From NCBI GenBank assembly GCA_947448675.1, contig CANFOR010000057.1:1-13304 (forward strand): a stretch of DNA of 13,304 nucleotides. The letters are read 5' to 3'. Positions within the stretch are counted from its first letter, which is position 1. Each line of letters begins with the position of its first letter. Shown piece by piece: positions 6,686-12,766 of the stretch. The stretch comes from Betaproteobacteria bacterium. GTDB taxonomy: Bacteria; Pseudomonadota; Gammaproteobacteria; Burkholderiales; Burkholderiaceae_C. Under the pieces are notes generated by a model that was not told where the DNA came from, searched no databases, and was given only the letters and a program-made list of their open reading frames with translations. The position numbers and the translations under genes were made by a program.

Positions 6686-8737
6686 TTACCGCCCTGTAGC
6701 CGTCACGCCGCAAGTCACTACAAAACTCGCCGTTGAGTTGGCGGGAAAGCTCGGCGTTACCTGCAAGCCCGTGCTGCGCAGTGCTGCCACAGTAGGTGTA
6801 GCAGGGCACATATTGGCCGCAGTGGATGTGCATGTTACGGTGGTGCAATTGAGCCCTGCGACGGCAGGGTCGGTGAGCACGGTTCCCGCTGCGCTGGCCG
6901 GCCCAAAGTTGGCTACGGTAATGGTGTAGCTGGTGGTCGAGCCAGCTACCGAGCTGGTGACCCCGTTGGACTTGGCAACTGCCAATTGCGCTGATGAGCC
7001 AATAGTGGTGGCGACAGTGGCCGTGTTATTGGCTGCATTGGTGTCGCTGGTGGACGCCATGGCGGCAACCGTGAGCGTGTTGGTAACCGAGGTAGCGGTA
7101 GACAGGGCTGCACTCACCTTGGTAGTTACCGTCACGGTGCAAAACGCGGAAGCAGGCGCATTGGTCAAGGTGCCGGTGATAACGGTCGCCCCACCGATCA
7201 CTGTGTTAGCCGTGCTGCAACTGCCACCCCCGGTCATGGCGGAAGTGATGCTCAGTACCGGCGTCAATTGCGTGGGCATGCTGTCGCTAAAGGTCGCCGA
7301 GCCCGTGCCGCCGACACTGGAGTTGCTAATGGTCAGCACATACTGCATGGTTTGGCCACCCGGTGTGCTGAGCGCGCCGCTGCTGTAGGGGCCTGCGGTA
7401 CCAGGGCCTTGCGTTTTGCTCACAGAAAAATCGGTGCCAACAACGAATGTAGCGGTGGCTGTGGTTAAGTTATTACCCGCGGTGGTGGTGAGCGAGCCTG
7501 CCGGAATGGTGTTGACGTAGGGCGTGGCGCTTGCAGGCGCTGTGATTGACATGGTGACCGTACAACCTCCGGCCGGAATCCGGCCACCAGCAGCAAAAGA
7601 CCAAGTGTTGGCTCCGGGGGTGGCTGTAAATGTATTGGTCGACAAAACACTTGCACTGCATGTGCCTGCATTGAGGTTGGCAGGGTTGGCTATGGTCATG
7701 CCAGCTGGCAGAGGGTCGTTGAGCGGCGCGGTAAGCCAGACCGGCGCAGTGTTGGTGTTGGCTAGGTTTACCACCAGGGTCGTTGTGGTTCCCGTAAACG
7801 CTTGAAAGCTGGGACTGAAACTCTTGGTAACGGAGGGAGAGGCCGGTGCTGTGGGGCAGCTGCCGATGTCGTTGAGGAGGTAGTTGGCTGAATTGGTGGC
7901 ATCCACCAGTACCTGCGAGTTGGCTGTTGTCGGGGTAATTTGGTAGGTGGTTTGTCCAGCGGTCGCTGAGCCTAAGTAGGTCAGACCAGTTAGCGGGTTC
8001 ACGCCAACGCTAGAGGTTCCAATAGCTGGAGTGATGTTGTAGCTAACGGAAGCCCCTACGACGGCAGAACTCACTACACCTCCCGTAATCGTGAGGGTGA
8101 GCCGATATGCGGCTGGCGGGTTGGTGTTGATTGCTAGCCACATCTGGCCAGCGGCGTCTAAGTAAATGTCGCCGCTGCCGGCTCCTGGTAAAAAATTCGT
8201 GCCATTCGGATTGGTAATGGTTTTCCACACAACGGCAGTTGTGTTGGCTGTTTTATTGATCACCGCGAGGGCATACGGTTGGTCAGCGGGGGTGAGGGTA
8301 GAGGTATTGCTGAGAAAAACCAAATTCCCAGCGGCATCGACGGCTGCACCCAAGATGGCCGCATTACCGAAAGTCCCGCCCAGTGCAGGCGCGATGCTAA
8401 ATGGGCCACTTTGAACGCCAGTGTTCAAATTGATCGAATAAACGCCTAGACCGGTGCGGTCAAAGTAGTACAAATTACCTGCATTGTCTGCAGCCAAGGC
8501 ATTGGGTGTTGTGGTTCCGCTGTTCAGCGCAATGGGCACGGCGGTCCATTTGGAAGCCGTGCCTGCGCTGTTGTTGTAATAAGCCAAGCTGGTTGCAGGC
8601 GCTCCATTGTTCAAAATCGCCCACATGCCGGTGCATGCAGATTGTGCGAATGAGGCCGCTGGCAGTGCCAGTAGGCTCCATATCGATGCGGCAAAGCAGG
8701 CACGCAGAAATGATCGGATAAGTTTGTTTTTTGACAC
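6686..8737 (-). CDS. secreted surface protein with propeller-like N-terminus and DUF11-like repeats
   Basis: A 683-residue protein starting at GTG. A Sec signal peptide is visible: basic residues at 3-8, a hydrophobic core at about 12-28 and a cut after A31 (ASFA-Q). Residues about 35-292 hold repeated segments such as LAADNAGNLYYFD, AAVDAAGNLVFLS and IYLDAAGQMWLA, which look like beta-propeller blades. Then come three Thr/Ser/Ala-rich Ig-like units of the DUF11/DUF7933 kind: about 301-436 (PSVTKSFSPSFQAFTG... with YVNTIPAGSL), 437-581 (DFSVSKTQGPG... ending DTNAANNTATV) and 583-683 (AQLAVAKSNGV..., LTDPAV, FVVTCGVTATGR). The last unit stops before the NNTA-type end seen in the second, so the C-terminus may be short. 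No sorting signal, transmembrane segment or autotransporter barrel is visible. The protein is probably extracellular or outer-surface, perhaps adhesive. No Shine-Dalgarno sequence is evident, and a palindrome lies just upstream. Confidence 0.83.
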   Translation of the reverse strand: MSKNKLIRSFLRACFAASIWSLLALPAASFAQSACTGMWAILNNGAPATSLAYYNNSAGTASKWTAVPIALNSGTTTPNALAADNAGNLYYFDRTGLGVYSINLNTGVQSGPFSIAPALGGTFGNAAILGAAVDAAGNLVFLSNTSTLTPADQPYALAVINKTANTTAVVWKTITNPNGTNFLPGAGSGDIYLDAAGQMWLAINTNPPAAYRLTLTITGGVVSSAVVGASVSYNITPAIGTSSVGVNPLTGLTYLGSATAGQTTYQITPTTANSQVLVDATNSANYLLNDIGSCPTAPASPSVTKSFSPSFQAFTGTTTTLVVNLANTNTAPVWLTAPLNDPLPAGMTIANPANLNAGTCSASVLSTNTFTATPGANTWSFAAGGRIPAGGCTVTMSITAPASATPYVNTIPAGSLTTTAGNNLTTATATFVVGTDFSVSKTQGPGTAGPYSSGALSTPGGQTMQYVLTISNSSVGGTGSATFSDSMPTQLTPVLSITSAMTGGGSCSTANTVIGGATVITGTLTNAPASAFCTVTVTTKVSAALSTATSVTNTLTVAAMASTSDTNAANNTATVATTIGSSAQLAVAKSNGVTSSVAGSTTSYTITVANFGPASAAGTVLTDPAVAGLNCTTVTCTSTAANMCPATPTVAALRSTGLQVTPSFPANSTASFVVTCGVTATGR

Positions 8738-8743
8738 GAGAGG

Positions 8744-8772
8744 AACTCTACAGATAGGTTATCCGTAGAGTT
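8744..8772 (-). promoter_or_regulatory. 29-nt palindrome just upstream of the surface-protein start
   Basis: Outer arms AACTCTAC (8744-8751) and GTAGAGTT (8765-8772) match perfectly. After one A/C mismatch, inner arms GATA (8753-8756) and TATC (8760-8763) surround a GGT loop. It begins 6 bp before the GTG at 8737. It could be a transcription factor operator or a leader hairpin controlling translation. Nothing in the sequence decides which. Confidence 0.5.
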
Positions 8773-8777
8773 TACAG

Positions 8778-8821
8778 AAAAAATAGTACTTTGGTTTGGC
8801 TTTGAAGCCAGGCCTGTACTT
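8778..8821 (-). terminator. candidate intrinsic terminator after the hydrolase gene
   Basis: On the minus strand, right after the hydrolase stop, AGTAC pairs with GTACT as an outer stem around an inner TGGCTT/AAGCCA hairpin (8797-8810), followed by six T (8783-8778). The outer stem is short and interrupted, but hairpin plus U tract is the right form. It separates the dehydrogenase-hydrolase unit from the surface-protein gene. Confidence 0.5.
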
Positions 8822-10213
8822 TTATTGCTGCAATTCCAAAATGCTCACATGGCCTTCAGACGCTGGCCACGCCCGGCCTGTGAGTTGCTCGCCATTAAAG
8901 CTGGCTGCTATGGCACGCTCGGGCATGCTGGGGTAGGCGATTTTGGATACCGCCAAACCCGCTCCCGTTGCAGGCAGACCGGGTGGCGGGCTGATGCCGT
9001 CAAAGCGCATGGTGTCACGCGCAAGGTCAAAGTAACCGCGCGGACGGGTAAAGCTCACCACTGCAGCGGCTTTTTTGTTTGCTTCTGCCAAACGTTCGGC
9101 CCGCAGGTGCACGATGCTGCTAGAGCGCGGGAAGGCGTTGCGGTAGATATGGGTGGTGGCGTAACCGGGAGCAGTAACCTCAAATTCATAGGCTTGCCCG
9201 GCCTTGGCTTGGACGGGTCCCCAGACCCCGTCTGCGCCAATGCTACGGCTGTGCACTGCACTGCCCAAGCGCGTGCCAGCTACAGAATCTATAGCGTACA
9301 CCGCAATACTGGAGCCCGTTATGGGCATATTGTTGAAGGCAGTGCCACTGTTCGGGTCGTTCGAATTGGCCCCCTGGCCGGTGACCAAGCCGTTGAGCAC
9401 AATGCTCGTTTCGTGTGCAATGGTGCTGTTGCTGGGCGGCTTGCCGGTGATAAAGCGGTAGGACGCTGCAAAGGCGGCGGGTGAATAAGCCGTTTCACGG
9501 TGGTCGATGCTGGGGATGACCACATTCAACGCGCCTTTGAGTTCGGGCCCGGCATAAGTGATATTGGTAGCTGTGCCTTTGGCACCGATCCACACGCCAT
9601 CGGGCTGGGCGAATTTGTCGTTATTGTCGGAGCGGATGGTCAGCCATTGCACAGGGCCCGATACCTCGTCGCCAGCTGCATTTTTAGGCGCATTGAGTGC
9701 GCTCAAATACGGGCCCGTACCGGCAAATTCATTGCCTTCGCGGAAGCCTTTAATCGCCCAAACGCCGTGGTTGGGCGTTCCGCCCAAAATTGCATGGCTG
9801 ACCTTGCTTGCGCCGCCCCCATCGTAGATGTAGCTGCGAATCGCATTGCCGCCGCGTGAATTACCAAAGAGCACCACCTTGCCCGCGCCCGTGGCCTGCA
9901 AAACCTTGTCGACTTCGCTCTTTAGAAAAGCCATGTTCTCGGCGGCAGACGTGCGACCCGGCTGGGCCTTGCTGTCATCGTCGCGCGATTGCGGGTAGGG
10001 CACATTGATGGCGTACAGGCGCTCGCGCGGCCAGCCATTGGACTCAAAGCGCCACAGCGTGGTTTGCCACAGCGCAGCGCTGTCGCCATTGCCGTGCACA
10101 AACACAATCGGCGGCAAGCTGGCAGGAGTTGCGCTGGGAGTAAGGGCCGAGCAGGCCGACAGCAAGGCAGCGCTGCAAGCTGCGGCGAACAGAGCGAATG
10201 TGCGGCGTTTCAT
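8822..10213 (-). CDS. lipoprotein alpha/beta hydrolase (lipase/esterase-like) with C-terminal beta domain
   Basis: A 463-residue protein with a lipoprotein signal: MKRRTF, a hydrophobic stretch and the lipobox LSAC with C21 as the lipidated residue. The alpha/beta-hydrolase domain spans about 35-257: the oxyanion-hole motif H40-GNGDS, the nucleophile elbow G117-N-S119-R-G121, a likely acid residue near D196/D199 (IRSDNND) and a likely catalytic histidine H238 (SIDHRET). The C-terminal part from about 265 (SIAVYAIDSVAGTRLG, YEFEVTAPGYATTHIYR) looks like a beta-sandwich, reminiscent of lipases with a C-terminal lipid-binding domain; that comparison is inference. The ATG follows the TAA of the acyl-CoA dehydrogenase with no spacer (TAAATG), implying translational coupling, and a terminator follows the gene. 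It probably faces the periplasm or cell surface and releases acyl chains or a polyester monomer. The substrate is unknown. Confidence 0.85.
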   Translation of the reverse strand: MKRRTFALFAAACSAALLSACSALTPSATPASLPPIVFVHGNGDSAALWQTTLWRFESNGWPRERLYAINVPYPQSRDDDSKAQPGRTSAAENMAFLKSEVDKVLQATGAGKVVLFGNSRGGNAIRSYIYDGGGASKVSHAILGGTPNHGVWAIKGFREGNEFAGTGPYLSALNAPKNAAGDEVSGPVQWLTIRSDNNDKFAQPDGVWIGAKGTATNITYAGPELKGALNVVIPSIDHRETAYSPAAFAASYRFITGKPPSNSTIAHETSIVLNGLVTGQGANSNDPNSGTAFNNMPITGSSIAVYAIDSVAGTRLGSAVHSRSIGADGVWGPVQAKAGQAYEFEVTAPGYATTHIYRNAFPRSSSIVHLRAERLAEANKKAAAVVSFTRPRGYFDLARDTMRFDGISPPPGLPATGAGLAVSKIAYPSMPERAIAASFNGEQLTGRAWPASEGHVSILELQQ

Positions 10214-11329
10214 TTATGCAAATACCCCGGCCGTGTCTTGCATGCGTTTGCTGACCTCGCCCAAGTGGTGCATGGAGTCGCCAAAGCCCATTTCAAGCTG
10301 GGTGAGTTTGCGAAAGTAGTGGCTGCCAATGTATTCGTCGGTTACGCCAATGCCGCCGTGCAATTGCACCGACTGCTGGCCGACCATGCGCATGGCCTGA
10401 CCGACTTGGTACTTGGCGCGGGCCATGGCGGCGCGGCGCTCGGGCGCGGGGGCGTTGAGCTTGAGGCTGGCGTAGTAGCTCATCGAGCGTGCCAGCTCTT
10501 GCTGCATCTTCATATCGGCCATGCGGTGGCGCAGGGCCTGAAAGCTGCTGATGACCGCGCCAAACTGCTTGCGCGTGTTCATGTAGTCGGCAGTAATGGC
10601 CATGGTTTTGTCGATCACGCCCACCGCCTCGGCACAGCTGGCGGCAATGCCGATGTCCACCGCGTGTTCCAGCGCGGCCAAGCCCTCGAGCGTGACGAGT
10701 TGCGCCGGGCTGCTCACCAAGTGCACATCGGCGGCGCGGCCACCGTCTTGCGTGCTGTAGGCGCGCACGCTGGAACCGGCTGCACCCGCCTCGACCAAAA
10801 ACAGCGCCAGCTTGCCGTTGAGCACTGCTGGCACCAGCCAGGCAGCGGCTTTGTCGCCTGCGGGAACTATGTTTTTAGTAGCAGTCAACGCATAGCCAGA
10901 GCCCGTTGCAGCTGCTTTTGCTTCGCAAACGTCGAGTTGGTAGCGGGCTTTGCGCTCTTGGTAGGCCAGCACCACCAGGGCCTCGCCACTGGCAATGCGC
11001 GGCAGCCACTCGGCCTTGCGTTGGGCATCGGCATAGCCTGCCAACACCGCGCCTGCGATCAAGCTCTGCGCCAGCGGCTCGGCCACGATGCCACGGCCCA
11101 GCTCTTCCATCACTACCATGCCCTCGACCGGACCCATGCCCATGCCGCCATCGCTTTCGGGCACATACAGGCCGCACAAGCCCAGTTCGGCCATCTCGCC
11201 CCACGCTTGCTGCGAAAAGCCGCCCGCCTTCTCAATGCCGTGGCGGCGCTCAAAGGTGTAGGCGCGGTCCACCCATTTACGCACCGCGTCACGCAGTTGC
11301 TCTTGATCGTCAGTGAAATCGAAGTCCAT
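10214..11329 (-). CDS. acyl-CoA dehydrogenase, PimD-like (small) subunit
   Basis: A 371-residue flavoprotein starting at the ATG at 11329 (MDFDFTDDQEQLRDAVRKWV); a longer frame from 11434 runs through a non-coding inverted repeat and was rejected. It resembles the small subunit of heteromeric acyl-CoA dehydrogenases such as pimeloyl-CoA dehydrogenase PimD. The N-terminal helical domain includes MAELGLCGLYVPESDGGMGMG (about 46-66). The middle beta domain is divergent and lacks the classical (S/T)EP-G-GSD flavin loop, reading LAYQERKARYQLD at 121-133. The C-terminal helical domain has N251-TRKQFGAVISSFQALRHRMADM and QLHGGIGVTDEYIGSHYFRK (322-341), which contacts FAD in relatives. GAGG lies 6 nt before the ATG. 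Upstream is its large-subunit partner; downstream, the hydrolase starts directly at its stop. It probably works only as a heteromer, in beta-oxidation of an unidentified acyl-CoA. Confidence 0.9.
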   Translation of the reverse strand: MDFDFTDDQEQLRDAVRKWVDRAYTFERRHGIEKAGGFSQQAWGEMAELGLCGLYVPESDGGMGMGPVEGMVVMEELGRGIVAEPLAQSLIAGAVLAGYADAQRKAEWLPRIASGEALVVLAYQERKARYQLDVCEAKAAATGSGYALTATKNIVPAGDKAAAWLVPAVLNGKLALFLVEAGAAGSSVRAYSTQDGGRAADVHLVSSPAQLVTLEGLAALEHAVDIGIAASCAEAVGVIDKTMAITADYMNTRKQFGAVISSFQALRHRMADMKMQQELARSMSYYASLKLNAPAPERRAAMARAKYQVGQAMRMVGQQSVQLHGGIGVTDEYIGSHYFRKLTQLEMGFGDSMHHLGEVSKRMQDTAGVFA

Positions 11330-11344
11330 TTTTTGCCTCGTTAA
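11329..11344 (-). promoter_or_regulatory. 16-nt leader shared by both dehydrogenase genes, copy 1
   Basis: The minus strand reads TTAACGAGGCAAAAAA, whose last A is the first base of the PimD-like start codon. It contains the Shine-Dalgarno GAGG 6 nt before the ATG. The same 16-mer occurs before the other dehydrogenase at 12691-12706. Confidence 0.6.
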
Positions 11345-11399
11345 ATGAGTAGGTGTGTGGAGAAAATTCGGGCAGACGAGGCGCCAAGGGCGTGAAACT

Positions 11400-11489
11400 G
11401 ACGCGAAGGACGCAGAAGGGAAACCAAAATCCATTTATTTTTTCGGCTGTTCTTTTGCGCTCTTTGCGGGTTCTTGCGTCCTTTGCGTC
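11400..11489. repeat. inverted repeat of GACGC units between the dehydrogenase genes
   Basis: The left arm GACGCGAAGGACGCAGAAG (11400-11418) and right arm TTCTTGCGTCCTTTGCGTC (11471-11489) are inverted; the right arm's complement reads GACGCAAAGGACGCAAGAA. Each arm holds two GACGC-(A/G)A-type units, and further GCG-TTTGCG units occur near 11457-11469. The loop is about 52 nt and contains an AT-rich core near 11433-11443. It fills most of the 175-bp gap. Its function is unknown; a mobile non-autonomous repeat, a processing site or a nucleoid-protein site are possible. Confidence 0.55.
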
Positions 11490-11504
11490 CTGATGTCCGT
11501 GTTC

Positions 11505-12689
11505 CTACCCGAGTACCGTTTGTGCCACGATGTTGCGTTGCACCTCGTTGCTGCCGCCGTAGATGGTGGTTTTGCGCAGGTTGAAGTAGGTGCCTGCCAG
11601 TGGCGCGGCGTGCACTGCACTGCCAGGGTATTGGTCGCCTTGCCAACCGGCCTCCATCGCCTCTTGGATGCGTGGCAGGGCATAGGGGCCTGCGGCCAGC
11701 ATCATCAGCTCGCTGTAGCGCTGCTGGATCTCGCTGCCGCGAATTTTTAACAGGCCCGCCACGTCGAGCGACTGCTTGCCCGACTTCTCGGCCGACAGCA
11801 CGCGCAGCACCATCATCTCGAGTGCGATCACATCGACTTCGAGTTTGGCGATCTCGTCGCGCAAACGCATGTCGTCGTACACGCCTTCTTTTTTGGCGAT
11901 GTTTTTCAGGCGCTCGAGCTCGCGTTTGGAGCGGTTCACGTCGGCGATATTGGTGCGCTCGTGGCTCAGCAAGTGCTTGGCGTAAGTCCAGCCCTTGTTT
12001 TCTTCGCCAATCAGGTTTTCGGCGGGGACTTCGACATTGTCAAACCAAACCTCGTTCACCTCGTGTCCGCCGTCGAGCATGATGATGGGGCGCACGCTGA
12101 CGCCTTTGCTTTTCATGTCGATCAGCAAAAAGCTGATGCCGGTTTGCGGTTTTCCCTCGTTGCTGGTGCGTACCAGGCAGAAAATCCACTCGCCAAACTG
12201 ACCCAAGGTGGTCCAGGTTTTTTGCCCGTTAACGATGTACTTGTCGCCCACGCGCTCGGCTTTGCACTTGAGCGAGGCCAGGTCAGAGCCCGAGCCCGGC
12301 TCACTGTAGCCCTGGCTCCACCAGACCTCGCCGCTGGCAATGCCGGGAAGGTGGCGTTTTTGCTGCTCGGCATTGCCAAAAGCCATGATGACGGGTGCCA
12401 CCATCACCGGGCCAAAAGGGATGATGCGCGGGGCACCGGCCAAGGCGCATTCTTCTTCAAACAAATGCTTTTGCACGGCGTTCCAGCCCGGCCCGCCAAA
12501 CTGCGCTGGCCAGCCATAACCGAGCCAGCCCTTGGCCCCCAAAATTTTGGCCCAAGCTTGCATGTCTTCACGGCTTAAATGCAGGGCGTTATGCACCTTG
12601 TGCGCAATGTCTTGCGGCAAGTGGTCGTGCACCCAAGCACGTACGTCTTCGCGGAACTGTTGTTCCTCGGGGGTAAAAGCAAGATCCAT
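11505..12689 (-). CDS. acyl-CoA dehydrogenase, PimC-like (large) subunit
   Basis: A 394-residue flavoprotein from the ATG at 12689 (MDLAFTPEEQQFREDVRAWV). It closely resembles the large subunit of pimeloyl-CoA dehydrogenase (PimC) and related heteromeric enzymes. Visible motifs are GWPAQFGGPGW (59-69), the flavin and substrate loop QGYSEPGSGSDLASLK (126-141), NGQKTWTT (154-161), DGGHEVNEVWFDNVEVP (206-222), GEENKGWTYAKHLLSHERTN (228-247) and the C-terminal FAD contact IYGGSNEVQRNIV (376-388). The position of the usual MCAD catalytic glutamate (YEGT) reads YGGS. E244 in SHERT lies where some heteromeric enzymes place the base, so it is the likely catalytic residue. The gene precedes its small-subunit partner by 175 bp. 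A longer start at 12749 was rejected because the GAGG leader serves 12689. The acyl substrate (dicarboxyl, steroid side chain or other) is not readable. Confidence 0.92.
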   Translation of the reverse strand: MDLAFTPEEQQFREDVRAWVHDHLPQDIAHKVHNALHLSREDMQAWAKILGAKGWLGYGWPAQFGGPGWNAVQKHLFEEECALAGAPRIIPFGPVMVAPVIMAFGNAEQQKRHLPGIASGEVWWSQGYSEPGSGSDLASLKCKAERVGDKYIVNGQKTWTTLGQFGEWIFCLVRTSNEGKPQTGISFLLIDMKSKGVSVRPIIMLDGGHEVNEVWFDNVEVPAENLIGEENKGWTYAKHLLSHERTNIADVNRSKRELERLKNIAKKEGVYDDMRLRDEIAKLEVDVIALEMMVLRVLSAEKSGKQSLDVAGLLKIRGSEIQQRYSELMMLAAGPYALPRIQEAMEAGWQGDQYPGSAVHAAPLAGTYFNLRKTTIYGGSNEVQRNIVAQTVLG

Positions 12690-12690
12690 A

Positions 12691-12706
12691 TTTTTTGCCT
12701 CGTTAA
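12691..12706 (-). promoter_or_regulatory. 16-nt leader shared by both dehydrogenase genes, copy 2
   Basis: The minus strand reads TTAACGAGGCAAAAAA, then T and the PimC-like ATG. GAGG sits 8 nt before the start, against 6 nt in the other copy. An identical 16-mer in front of two remotely related genes suggests either duplication of the leader or convergent selection for similar translation. Confidence 0.6.
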
Positions 12707-12766
12707 GTTTTGAGTGCGCAGATAAGCCGTGGAGAGGACGCATTGGCATTGTGCCGTTCCAAATTA

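Noticed and set aside
6738..7805. Plus-strand valine/alanine-rich open frames opposite the surface-protein gene
   Set aside because: They are the complement of Thr/Ala-rich repeat codons; the minus-strand frame has a signal peptide and clear domains.
6686..8737. DUF11-like repeats as a tandem DNA repeat or CRISPR-like array
   Set aside because: The units are similar only at protein level, with different lengths and no conserved DNA unit or spacers.
10863..10900. Possible fourth copy of the interspersed repeat (TAGCAG then ACGCATA)
   Set aside because: Only a short stretch fits, and the encoded dehydrogenase residues (GYALTATKNIVPAGD) are normal for the family.
9989..11344. Long open frame on the plus strand (451 codons) across the dehydrogenase gene and hydrolase start
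   Set aside because: It lies opposite two clear genes with strong family motifs, its product has no recognisable domain and reads like high-GC antisense sequence, and it has no ribosome site.
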